DNA of 64,000 nucleotides. It comes from AP-15 sp963703745. Its GTDB lineage: Bacteria; Pseudomonadota; Alphaproteobacteria; ATCC43930; CGMCC-115725. The translations under genes and the position numbers were made by a program. Shown one piece after another: positions 18,309-28,265 of this stretch; position 1 is the first letter of the stretch, and each line of letters begins with the position of its first letter. The notes below the pieces were generated by a model. It was not told where the DNA came from. It worked only from the letters and a program-made list of their open reading frames with translations, and made no database searches. Location: assembly GCA_963703745.1 (NCBI GenBank), contig CAVPFL010000002.1:806001-870000 (forward strand). The letters run 5' to 3'.

Positions 18309-18352
18309 CTGCATACGTCTGCAAACGTATGCCATTGTTGACCGATTGTCAA
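18309..18352 (-). promoter_or_regulatory. Promoter with overlapping tandem/inverted repeat operator of the flotillin operon
   Basis: On the minus strand a perfect -35 TTGACA (18352-18347) is separated by 17 bases from TACGTT (18329-18324) as -10. Overlapping the -10 are two 10-base direct repeats, CTGCATACGT (18309-18318) and CTGCAAACGT (18319-18328 on the plus strand), and a perfect inverted repeat GCATACGT/ACGTATGC (18311-18318 and 18325-18332). One-turn spacing of direct repeats is typical of RHH or similar dimers. A bound protein would block the polymerase. The start codon is 19 bases further on. Confidence 0.65.
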
Positions 18353-18861
18353 GTTGCGCTATATCGGCTTGAGGCCAGAGGCCTTTTGCTGTCACGATCG
18401 CGCGCAGAAGCGTTGCCGCTCGGGCACACGACCCCTCATACGCCTTAATACCTAGGGGCATCGCGTGCCGGCGGCCGAGCCGCCAGCCTAGGCGCCATGT
18501 CGTGCAAGGTGGCGAGCCTCGCCGAGCTCGAACGAGTGCTGCCGAAGGCCCGTGCCGAGCGACGGACTTCGGTGATCGGGCCCCACAGCGGCGTTATCTG
18601 CTGGTGCGCGAATGCTCAGTGCGGGTTCGCGCCGTCCAGATCACGCAGTGCATCACACTGGAGCGCCGTAATCGGCGGTTCTGGCGCGCAAGCGCTACGC
18701 GGGCAGCACACCGACCCCGGATCCCGACCGAATCCACCCGATGAAGCCGTTCGCGGCTCGTCGAGCTCATCGACCGCCTTCGACCCCGAGCCAACGGCTC
18801 AAACCGACCCTAAGCGGTCATCCAAGGCTGCCAATAGGCAGCGCTTTCCGGCGGGTCTGGC
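18353..18861. other. Gene-free stretch between the flotillin operon and the cyclase gene
   Basis: About 500 bases with short open frames on both strands (for example 18497-18934 plus) but no recognisable protein, tRNA or repeat. The frames are rich in Arg and Ser, overlap one another and, in one case, run into the cyclase gene, so I regard them as chance. Confidence 0.5.
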
Positions 18862-20613
18862 TCATGTAGCCTCGCCGGCGGCTAGTCGCAGGCCTGACAA
18901 GTACAGGTCGCGTTGCTCGGAGTTCCGTAAGTGACTGGCGTCCGGTATCACGACAGGGGTAATCGCGCGCAGCCGCTCGACGATCGCGCGCGCCGCCTCG
19001 AGCCGGCCCATATGCGCATAGCAGGCGGCAAGTAAGCGATACGGCCAGGGGAGGCTTGGATCCTCCTGAATCGCGAGGAGCAGCTTCGGCACCGCCTGAT
19101 CGAAGCGCCGGCTATAGAAATGCGCGGCACCAATGTTAAAAAGCGTCGTGCCGACCCGGGCGCGAGGGCTGAGGCGCAGTGCGGCCTCGTAATGCTCGAT
19201 CGCGATGTCGGGTTGGCCCGCCCACATTCTGAGCACGCCGCTGTGGTTCCAGCCGCGGGCGTAGTTCGGGTTGAACGCCAGGGCGCGGTCGACCAACGCC
19301 ATCATCGCGCCGATGTCCTCGCCGAAATAGGCCAGTGCGTTGGCAGCATCTACCAGGATGGCTGGGTCGTCGCCGGCCACTTCCAGTGCCCGCCGCGCGA
19401 AATCAGTGCCCTTCCGACGATCCGCCTCCCGATCTTCGCTCCGCCCGGCAAAGAGCAACCGCTGACAACAATTCGCAGCACAGGTGAGGGCGGGCCCGTA
19501 ACGCGGATCGCGCGCGATCGCCTGCTCGGTAAGACGCAGTGCCTCGGGGACTTCCTTGTCCGACGACAATGCCATCGCGTAGGCGCGCAGATAGAGGTCG
19601 TAGGCGGTCAGGTCAGCGGTCGGGCGGTTGGCCGAACGGGCGGTTTCGGCGGCTTGCAATGCCGGCTCGATGACGCCGGCGACGCTCGACGCCACCTTGT
19701 CCTGAAGCTCGAAGACATCCTCCAGAGAACCGTCAAAGCGGTCGGCCCACAGATGCGCGCCGGTGGCCGCGTCTATCAGCTGTCCGGTGATCCGGACCCG
19801 ATTGCCGGCCTTGCGCACCGAGCCTTCGAGCACATAGCGCACGCCGAGTTCGCGCCCGACCAGCTTCACGTCTGGCGACTGGCCCTTGTAGGAGAAGCTC
19901 GAATTGCGGGCGAGGACGAAGAGCCAGCGGATGTGGGAAAGTGCCGTAATGATCTCCTCGACCATGCCATCGACAAAATATTCCTGCTCCGGGTCGCCGC
20001 TCATGTTTTGGAACGGCAGCACCGCGATAGACGGTTTGTCGGGGAGGGCCAACGGCGGAGCAATCGTCGCCCTATCGGTCACTGTGGCTTTCCCTTCCAC
20101 CCGATAGGTCCGAACCGGCTGGGCGATGTTCTTCATCTGCGGGTCGGCCAGTTCGATGAAGCTGACGAGCACCTTGGTCCCGATCTGATCGTGGACGGCT
20201 CCCGAGACGCAAATGCCGCCGGGCTCGGCCAAGGCTTCGAGGCGCGCCGCGATGTTGACGCCGTCTCCCAGCAAATTGTCACCCTGAACGATCACGTCGC
20301 CAATATGCACGCCGATACGAAACTGCATCTGCGTGGCGGCAGGTTGGTTCACGTTCTCGCCGGCCAGCGCCTCCTGTACCGCGACCGCGCATTCGACGGC
20401 ATCGACGGCACTGGCAAACTCGGCGACAACGCTGTCCCCGGCAGTATTGAAGATCCGGCCACGATGAGCGGCAATCAGCCCGTCCACGATCACCCGACAG
20501 GCGGTGAGGCGCTGCAGCGTGCCGACCTCGTCGGCTCCCATCAGACGGGAGTAGCCGGCAACATCGGCCGCCAAGATCGCGGTGAGTTTTCGTTCAACGG
20601 CCCGGACAGGCAT
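18862..20613 (-). CDS. Class III adenylate/guanylate cyclase with TolB-like and TPR domains (copy 1)
   Basis: A 583-residue protein. Residues about 8-170 form a class III cyclase domain: LTAILAADVAGYSRLMGADE with a metal Asp, FNTAGDSVVAEFASAVDAVE with the second Asp, and GDGVNIAARLEAL with the Asn and Arg that stabilise the transition state. Then comes a segment typical of this cyclase group (SIAVLPFQNMSGDPEQEYFV to GAHLWADRFDG, about 195-310) resembling the TolB N-terminal fold, and C-terminal TPRs (about 330-580; NPNYARGWNHSGVLRMWAGQ). There is no membrane helix. It probably makes cAMP in response to an unknown protein or ligand. A paralogue with the same layout lies at 43977-45779. It stands alone. 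Confidence 0.85.
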   Translation of the reverse strand: MPVRAVERKLTAILAADVAGYSRLMGADEVGTLQRLTACRVIVDGLIAAHRGRIFNTAGDSVVAEFASAVDAVECAVAVQEALAGENVNQPAATQMQFRIGVHIGDVIVQGDNLLGDGVNIAARLEALAEPGGICVSGAVHDQIGTKVLVSFIELADPQMKNIAQPVRTYRVEGKATVTDRATIAPPLALPDKPSIAVLPFQNMSGDPEQEYFVDGMVEEIITALSHIRWLFVLARNSSFSYKGQSPDVKLVGRELGVRYVLEGSVRKAGNRVRITGQLIDAATGAHLWADRFDGSLEDVFELQDKVASSVAGVIEPALQAAETARSANRPTADLTAYDLYLRAYAMALSSDKEVPEALRLTEQAIARDPRYGPALTCAANCCQRLLFAGRSEDREADRRKGTDFARRALEVAGDDPAILVDAANALAYFGEDIGAMMALVDRALAFNPNYARGWNHSGVLRMWAGQPDIAIEHYEAALRLSPRARVGTTLFNIGAAHFYSRRFDQAVPKLLLAIQEDPSLPWPYRLLAACYAHMGRLEAARAIVERLRAITPVVIPDASHLRNSEQRDLYLSGLRLAAGEAT

Positions 20614-20833
20614 CCCGCAGCCCTCTTGCCGATGACTATAACCTTACCGGACGCCGACAGCCGAGTCTTCCTTAACGAAATGGCGGCGTTGAAGGACCGG
20701 AAATCCATCCATTGCGGGCCTTTGAATCAGGCAGCGTCCGTTGGGGTTCACCATCGACTCGGTGCCGCCGTGAGGGGCTTGGGGCGCTATCGCGGATGAC
20801 GAGCAAAGAACACCGCGGCGAGGTCCGCCGTCT

Positions 20834-21240
20834 TTCGACGTGAATCGTGTGGCGGTCGACGCCCGGCGCGTCGATGCACAGCGCAGGGAGGGTGGCACGC
20901 CCGGCTTGCGCGCAATCCTCGACAAAGACGTAGTGCCCGACATCGCCGGGAAAGATCGTCAGGTCGGCCTGCGGGATATGCGCGGCGTAGGATCGTGCGC
21001 TGCTGCCGACCGGCATGATCGCGTCCGCCGCCCCGGCGACAATCACCATGGGGATGTCGATCCGTTCGAGGCTTTCGGGCAGGAAGGCCGGGCCGAGCGC
21101 CGGCGCCATCGCGAACACCGCGCGCACGCGCTCGTCGCGGTAGGAGCCGCCCTCATTGGCTAGGGCGGCGCGATACACCTCGTCGCTGTTGGCCGGTGTC
21201 TTCGACTTGGCGCGCAGATCACCGAACTCGCGCGGTGCCT
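20834..21240 (-). pseudogene. Alpha/beta (dienelactone-like) hydrolase remnant, copy 2
   Basis: The minus strand reads APREFGDLRAKSKTPANSDE, YRDERVRAVFAMAPALGPAF, IPMVIVAGAADAIMPVGSSA, PGDVGHYVFVEDC and LPALCIDAPGVDRHTIHVE: the C-terminal half of a dienelactone-hydrolase-like enzyme, including the Asp (GAADAI) and His (GHYVF) regions. The N-terminal half with the nucleophile is missing, and after HVE the sequence drifts into unrelated residues. It shares the PEF-DL-AK, SDE-YRAAL-NEG and LCIDAPG-DR blocks with copy 1 at 13.7-14.1 kb, so both derive from one gene. Confidence 0.7.
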
Positions 21241-21749
21241 AGTGGATGAAATCTGATGCTTCGTACCGCCCCAAAGGTTGCCTCGGGGTCAATTTGAGAC
21301 GCTCCCCCGGCTGTCGGCACGGTCTTCACAGTCCTGTCGGGTGACCCCCGCATTCCCGTCCTGGGTCAACTGGCGCCGACGCACGCCTCTCTCGGCGATG
21401 CTCTCTAACCCGGTCGCCGGAGATCGTGCGCCTCCACGCACCGTGGCGATTAGTCGAGCACAGATACCGGTTGGATCTGTGCGCACGGGTTCCTCGCATA
21501 CGTGGTCGCACGTATTTTCAGGGGTATCGAAGGCGTTTTATCCAGGGAGTCTCGATAGGAACTGCAGAGGCATCTTGTGGAACAGTTGATCGTTGAGGAC
21601 CGGCTTGGGTTCGCCGTAGATCGGAATTCGCGGTCGCACCTTATCTGCAGAAGCACGACCCGAGGAAGTTTGAGGATTTCGGTAATTGGTCTTACGAAAC
21701 GCGCTTCTCGAGGACGGGTGTATAGGGGCCCGGCAAATCAGCGGATCCG
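21241..21749. other. Gene-free stretch upstream of the CtrA-like gene
   Basis: About 500 bases without a recognisable gene. A frame on the minus strand near 21540-21700 reads RIPIYGEPKPVLNDQLFHK and looks protein-like, but I cannot match it and it has no start signal. There is a 7-base inverted repeat CACAGAT/ATCTGTG around 21457-21480. I saw no CtrA-type TTAA-N7-TTAA box. Confidence 0.45.
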
Positions 21750-22139
21750 ATGACCGCGATTGCTCCCGCCGCTGAAGTCTCGCGGGCGGCCGAGGGCAGC
21801 CCCGAATGGACAATCACAACCGGCGAGCTTCTGGTCAACCTTGACACTCGCTTCGCTTCGGTCGATGGCCGGCCAGTGCACCTCACCCGCAAAGAGTACG
21901 GCATTCTTCAGCTGCTCTGCTTGCGTAAAGGCACTATCGTGACGAAGCAGATGTTCATCGACCATCTCTACAGTGGGATGAAAGGGCCCGACCTCAAGAT
22001 TATCGATGTCTTCGTTTGCAAACTACGCAAGAAACTTATCGAATTGACCGGCGGCAAAGACTACATCGGGACTGTTTGGGGCCGCGGCTATATCTTGCTC
22101 GACCCAGCAGCCACGGCCGTCATAACAATCAGAGAATGA
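21750..22139 (+). CDS. Stand-alone CtrA-type winged-helix DNA-binding domain (no receiver)
   Basis: A 129-residue protein made of a short disordered N-terminus and one OmpR/PhoB-type winged helix (about residues 24-118). It closely resembles the DNA-binding half of the alphaproteobacterial cell-cycle regulator CtrA: LLVNLDTRFASVDGRPVHLT, KEYGILQLLCLRKGTIVTK, the recognition helix DLKIIDVFVCKLRKKL (81-96) and the wing TVWGRGYILLDP. The phospho-receiver domain of CtrA is absent, and no receiver is encoded upstream. It may therefore bind CtrA-like sites without phosphorylation control, or compete with CtrA. Its stop overlaps the start of the next gene by four bases (ATGA). The resemblance is judged by eye. 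Confidence 0.8.
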   Translation: MTAIAPAAEVSRAAEGSPEWTITTGELLVNLDTRFASVDGRPVHLTRKEYGILQLLCLRKGTIVTKQMFIDHLYSGMKGPDLKIIDVFVCKLRKKLIELTGGKDYIGTVWGRGYILLDPAATAVITIRE

Positions 22140-22681
22140 GCGACAAAACTGGGCATGCTGGTAATGAAGCTCCGAGCCGGCAAAGCCGTCTCGATTCGAT
22201 CCGGCCGGAGCCGACTATCCCGCCGTGCTCATCGTCAGCAATCGAGACGTGCTCTATCGGGAGTGAAGCGCGTGCCGTCGCAGATCGTCATGAAAGGCTG
22301 CTTACAGATTTGCAAGATCGGCTCGATAAAGCGGAAAAAAAGATTCTCTACCTACAACAGCTTTTGAGAGTACAAAGCCGAAATGTCTATCCAGGGATTA
22401 AGCTAACGCCGAATCAAGAAACCGTAGTGAATAGGCTTCTGGCCACAAAAGGGATTTGTAGCAAGGAACAGTTATATGACGCGCTTTACCTATCGAGAGA
22501 GGGTCCCAAGCCGGACCCGAAGATTTTACGTGAAACTATTCGTGTCGTTCGCAAACAGTTGAGGTCGCATGGGATCGAGATTAAGAATGAGTTCGGCAAG
22601 GGGTATACTATGCCGCGCGAAAGTAAGGCTAAGCTCAGACAGTTAGCCGTGCCTCGAGGGAAGCGGGCTGGCTCGACTTAA
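22136..22681 (+). CDS. Coiled-coil plus winged-helix DNA-binding protein
   Basis: A 181-residue protein from ATG 22136. Residues 43-80 form a probable coiled coil (LLTDLQDRLDKAEKKILYLQ), and 88-160 a winged helix of the same general type as the gene before it (IKLTPNQETVVNRLLATKGI, PKILRETIRVVRKQLRSHGI, NEFGKGYTMP). The C-terminal 20 residues are basic. The two genes overlap by four bases and so are co-translated; the coiled coil could provide dimerisation. From about 22300 the DNA is clearly more AT-rich than its surroundings (codons such as aaa, att, tta), a sign of recent acquisition. Regulatory targets are unknown. Confidence 0.7.
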   Translation: MSDKTGHAGNEAPSRQSRLDSIRPEPTIPPCSSSAIETCSIGSEARAVADRHERLLTDLQDRLDKAEKKILYLQQLLRVQSRNVYPGIKLTPNQETVVNRLLATKGICSKEQLYDALYLSREGPKPDPKILRETIRVVRKQLRSHGIEIKNEFGKGYTMPRESKAKLRQLAVPRGKRAGST

Positions 22682-22877
22682 GCTGTCATCGTAAGGCCGA
22701 CGGCACCGGTAAGTATTTTAGGCGGTCCGCAGCCCCATAAACGCGGTGCCGCGGCTTGAACGGCGCGGCATCAGGTGGACCAACTGCTCAACTGCTGATG
22801 AAGTCAGCGGGAAACCACGGGCACACGATCTAACGGCAGGGCTACAGCTTTGAGTCATCGCCACAGGGACGCAAACC

Positions 22878-23140
22878 ATGAAGATCGTCGTGATCGGCGG
22901 TACCGGCCTGATCGGCTCGAAGACCGTCGCCATTCTGCGCCAGGGCGGCCACGAGGTCATCGCTGCCTCACCCAATAGCGGCGTCAACACCATCACCGGT
23001 GAGGGTATCAAAGAGGCAGTGACCGGCGCGCAGGTGGTGATCGACCTCGTCAATTCGCCTTCATTTGAAGAGAAGGCGGTACTGGAATTCTTCGAGACCT
23101 CCGGCCGCAACCTTCTCCCCGCAGAGGTCGCATCGGGCTG
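22878..23140 (+). pseudogene. Truncated NAD(P)-binding (NmrA/SDR-like) oxidoreductase
   Basis: The frame begins with a typical Rossmann start, MKIVVIGGTGLIGSKTVAIL, continues GHEVIAASPNSGVNTITGEG and VIDLVNSPSFEEKAVLEFFE, and reaches SGRNLLPAEVA, about residue 87. Family members run well over 200 residues, but here the sequence changes abruptly at about 23140 into an integrase fragment on the other strand. The frame runs on to a stop at 23246 with meaningless residues. The 5' end looks intact, so this is a gene cut by a mobile element. Confidence 0.75.
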
Positions 23141-23549
23141 CTCATTAAAACCGCGCACGGTCATGTCTTCGATCATCCGCGCCCGCAGTGGGCTGACAGG
23201 CCGAGGTGAAGTATCGGAGGTCCATCAGGACTCTCTCCCGAGCTGAAGGTTGCTGGACCTTCGATGCTCGGGATCGGATGCCCCGCCCGTCACGCTACCG
23301 CACATCACCTCGTCGAAAAATAAGCAGACCGCGACGCGTGCTCCCTCCCGCGCGAGCGGGTTCATTCCTCGACCCAAAGCGGTCGCTCGTGCCGTCCCAC
23401 AGCTTCGGGCGGTGTTGCACACGCGCCGCGATTATGTCTGCCACGTGCGGTCACTCGCGGCCTTCACTGCTCGACGGCTGCATGCCGATCCGCGTCTGGT
23501 GCAGTTGGAACAGACATAGGTCTTCCGCCGTCGCCGTATCGGGCGAGCG
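23140..23549. mobile_element. Scrambled N-terminal pieces of a tyrosine-type integrase
   Basis: Three consecutive pieces of one integrase N-terminal domain are found out of order in strand. Minus 23230-23140 gives SPLRARMIEDMTVRGFNEQ; plus 23421-23465 gives TRRDYVCHVRSLAAF; minus 23549-23470 gives RSPDTATAEDLCLFQLHQTR. Joined, they read as the SAM-like core-binding domain of a site-specific recombinase of the kind carried by IS or integron-like elements. The catalytic domain is missing. The first piece truncates the SDR gene. The rest of 23230-23685 holds no recognisable gene. The family is recognised from memory of the motif. Confidence 0.6.
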
Positions 23550-23685
23550 GCCCAGAATATCAAACCGTCGGAATGAGTTCCGGGATAGGGTCCCTCGCCG
23601 GTTCGCGGTGGAGACACCCCAATACGATCGGGCTTATAAGGCCTGGAGGCGGACTTGGCATGCCTGATGCTATGGTAAGAGTGCG

Positions 23686-23988
23686 GTGAACCTGACCCCT
23701 CGCGAAAAGGACAAGCTCCTGGTCTCGGTCGCGGCGATGGTCGCCGAACGGCGGCTAAAGCGCGGCGTCAAGCTCAACTACCCCGAGGCGGTGGCGCTGA
23801 TCACCGACTATCTGCTCGAAGGCGCGCGCGACGGCAGGAGTGTAGCCGAGCTGATGCGCGACGGCGCCACCGTCATCGGGCGCGAGCAGGTCATGGAGGG
23901 CGTGCCGGAAATGATCCGCGAGATCCAAGTCGAGGCGACCTTCCCCGACGGGACAAAGCTCGTCACCGTCCACGAGCCGATCAGGTGA
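23686..23988 (+). CDS. ureA: Urease gamma subunit
   Basis: The standard 100-residue UreA, starting with GTG: MNLTPREKDKLLVSVAAMVA, NYPEAVALITDYLLEGARDG, AELMRDG and EMIREIQVEATFPDGTKLVT. With UreB and UreC it forms the nickel urease that hydrolyses urea to ammonia and carbon dioxide. It is complete. A 5' fragment of another ureA copy is at 14112. Unusually, 298 bases with repeats separate it from ureB, where most clusters have almost no gap. Confidence 0.96.
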   Translation: MNLTPREKDKLLVSVAAMVAERRLKRGVKLNYPEAVALITDYLLEGARDGRSVAELMRDGATVIGREQVMEGVPEMIREIQVEATFPDGTKLVTVHEPIR

Positions 23989-24098
23989 GATGGCTTGTCA
24001 GAACACTTACGCGGCCTTCGTCGCGTCAAGATCGAGTCATATGATCAGCCCTTTGGCATTTGGCGGCGTAAACGCGGCGCGGTCTCCCAAAAATGAAA

Positions 24099-24276
24099 TT
24101 CCCGGTTATTTCCCGGTTATGGGTTTAATTCCCGGTTCGGCGAGCGGGAAATTCCCGGTTCGCGGTAACCGGGTAACGTCTGTAACCAATTGATTAGGCG
24201 GGATTATTGGAGATGATTCGAGCGATTTTGCCGACGAGGTCGATTTTTTTCCCGGTTTTCCCCGCGCAACCGGGAA
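24099..24276. repeat. Cluster of TTCCCGGTT repeats between ureA and ureB
   Basis: TTCCCGGTT occurs in direct orientation at 24099, 24110, 24129, 24152 and 24249, and inverted at 24268-24276 (AACCGGGAA), with a shorter inverted AACCGGG at 24167. The last direct and inverted copies form a strong hairpin (TTTCCCGGTT/AACCGGGAAA, 10-base loop) just 11 bases before the ureB start. The unit spacing is irregular, unlike CRISPR. The element may attenuate or process the ureA-ureB message, or be the footprint of an inserted repeat. Confidence 0.7.
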
Positions 24277-24286
24277 AACTCAGGCC

Positions 24287-24592
24287 ATGATTCCGGGCGA
24301 GGTCTTCACCCCCTCGGGCGAGATCGAGATCAACGCCGGGCGACCGACGGTGACCCTGACCGTCGCCAACACAGGGGACCGCCCGATCCAGGTCGGCTCG
24401 CATTACCACTTCTACGAAACCAACGCCGCACTCGCCTTTGATCGCGAACAGGCGCGCGGCTATCGGCTCGACATACCGGCCGGGACGGCGACCCGCTTCG
24501 AGCCGGGGCAGAGCCGCGAGGTCAGGCTCGTCGCCTACGCCGGGGAACGCCGCGTCGTCGGCTTCAACGGCAAGATCAACGGCAAGCTGTGA
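24287..24592 (+). CDS. ureB: Urease beta subunit
   Basis: The 101-residue UreB: MIPGEVFTPSGEIEINAGRP, VANTGDRPIQVGSHYHFYET, and FEPGQSREVRLVAYAGERRV, ending in NGKL. It is a normal length for the family and structurally caps UreC. There is no good Shine-Dalgarno; the start lies just after the CCCGGTT hairpin, so translation could depend on that structure. A 125-base gap with a palindromic repeat follows before ureC. Confidence 0.96.
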   Translation: MIPGEVFTPSGEIEINAGRPTVTLTVANTGDRPIQVGSHYHFYETNAALAFDREQARGYRLDIPAGTATRFEPGQSREVRLVAYAGERRVVGFNGKINGKL

Positions 24593-24616
24593 TGGTCTAC
24601 GGATACGCCATCTCTT

Positions 24617-24707
24617 CGTCGTCATACGCGCGAAAGCGGGTATCCAGAGTCGAGGTCGAGCTGCTGCCCCTGGGTCCCCGCTTCCGCGGAGACGACGGAA
24701 CCGGCGC
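24617..24707. repeat. Dispersed palindromic intergenic repeat between ureB and ureC
   Basis: The arms CGTCGTCATACGCGCGAAAG (from about 24618) and the region CCCCGCTTCCGCGGAGACGA (ending near 24705) are imperfect inverted copies. Read on the minus strand it encodes LWIPAFARMT, the familiar chance translation of a short palindromic repeat common in proteobacterial intergenic regions. It lies within the urease operon and may fold in the mRNA. Confidence 0.6.
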
Positions 24708-24717
24708 GCTTTAACCG

Positions 24718-26439
<1,722 letters not shown>

Positions 26440-26446
26440 GCGCGCG

Positions 26447-26920
26447 ATGTGGCGGGCGATTGCTGTCCATCCTCGCGGTCAATGGCCGGAGGATAGGATG
26501 GTCGACGCGGTGACACTGGCTTATATCGACCGGCATCGCCGCCGCATCCGCCTCGTCACCGATGCGGGCGTGGCATTTCTGCTGGATCTGCCGCGTGCCC
26601 AGCATTTCGCCGATGGCGATGGATTGGAGCTCGACACCAACTTCTATCTCCGGGTGTGCGCGGCACCGGAGCTGGTTCTGGAGATCGAGGCCCTCGACCC
26701 TGCAGGCCTGTTGCGGATCGCTTGGCACCTTGGCAACCGCCACCTGCCGGTGCAGGTCGTCGGCGACCGGCTGCGCATTCGCGAGGATCACGTGATTGCC
26801 GAGATGGTGGCGGGGCTCGGCGGGCACATTACGCGGATCGAGGCGCCGTTCGACCCCGAATTCGGCGCCTATGCCGGTGTTCCGCATCGCCATGCCGATG
26901 ATGACAGCAGCCATCACTGA
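26447..26920 (+). CDS. ureE: Urease accessory protein UreE (nickel metallochaperone)
   Basis: UreE, 157 residues from ATG 26447, the nickel chaperone that feeds UreG. It shows DAVTLAYIDRHRRRIRLVTD, FLLDLPRAQHFADGDGLELD, and IAWHLGNRHLPVQVVGDRL with the conserved metal His, followed by DHVIAEMVAGLGG. The C-terminal tail is short and only modestly His-rich (HRHADDDSSHH), so nickel storage is likely limited. An earlier ATG at 26414 lies within ureC. It overlaps ureF by about 29 bases. Confidence 0.92.
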   Translation: MWRAIAVHPRGQWPEDRMVDAVTLAYIDRHRRRIRLVTDAGVAFLLDLPRAQHFADGDGLELDTNFYLRVCAAPELVLEIEALDPAGLLRIAWHLGNRHLPVQVVGDRLRIREDHVIAEMVAGLGGHITRIEAPFDPEFGAYAGVPHRHADDDSSHH

Positions 26921-27616
26921 GACTGAGGGGCTATCCGACAGCCAACTTTATCGGCTCCTTACTTGGTTTTCGCCCGGCTTCCCGATCGGCGCCTTCAGCT
27001 ATTCGCATGGTCTCGAAATAGCCGCCGCGAGCGGCGGGGTGCACGATAGGAAGACCTTGCAGCGCTGGATCGCGGCCATCCTTGCTCACGGCGCTGGCCG
27101 AATGGATGCCGACACCTTACGCGACGCCCATCGGGCAGCGTCCGCGCAGGATCTCGAAGCACTGGTCGCCACCAACGCACGCGGCCTTGCCTTCCGCGGC
27201 ACCTCGGAGATGGCGCTCGAGACTACGGCGCAGGGAGAGGCGTTTTTATCGACATGCCGCGCCGCGTGGCCCGATCCCCTTTTCGAGCGATGGGGCACGA
27301 TGCTCGGCGCAGCCGGGGAAAGGGTGTGCCATGCCGCCGCCGCCGGCGCCGTTACCGCGCGTGCCGGCATTCCTCTCGGCTGCGCGCTGACCGCGTATTT
27401 GCAGGCGATGGCAGGTAATCTGGTTTCCGCCGGGCTGCGCCTCGGGATCGTCGGGCAGACCGACGGCCAGCGCATTCTCGCGGCACTCGAGCCCGTCGTC
27501 GGCGCCGCGGTGGCAAGCGCCCTGACCCGCGATCCCGCCATTTTCGGCGGTGCGACCCTGGCGATAGATCTCGCCTCGATGGCGCACGAAACCCAATATT
27601 CGAGGCTCTTCCGTTC

Positions 27617-27620
<4 letters not shown>
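26892..27620 (+). CDS. ureF: Urease accessory protein UreF
   Basis: UreF, about 242 residues, an all-helical activator that bridges UreD and UreG. It shows LYRLLTWFSPGFPIGAFSYS, HGLEIAAASGGVHD and GAVTARAGIPLGCALTAYLQ. ATG codons at 26892, 26898 and 26901 are all possible starts inside the end of ureE; 26892 is given. Its TGA overlaps the ureG ATG (ATGA). Confidence 0.92.
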
Positions 27621-28234
<614 letters not shown>

Positions 28235-28265
28235 GATCGAATGTTCGCTGTTATAAGCTCGGGAG

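Noticed and set aside
18497..18934. A 145-codon frame in the gap before the cyclase
   Set aside because: Ser/Arg/Pro-rich, overlaps the cyclase end, no ribosome site and no similarity.
19120..20799. A 559-codon open frame opposite the first cyclase
   Set aside because: It is antisense to a protein with complete catalytic motifs and shows no recognisable domain.
21538..21813. Minus-strand gene reading RIPIYGEPKPVLN
   Set aside because: Protein-like in part, but without a plausible start, and it overlaps the CtrA-like gene; left as an open question.
24099..24276. CRISPR array
   Set aside because: The TTCCCGGTT units are nine bases long with irregular spacing and no spacers of constant size.
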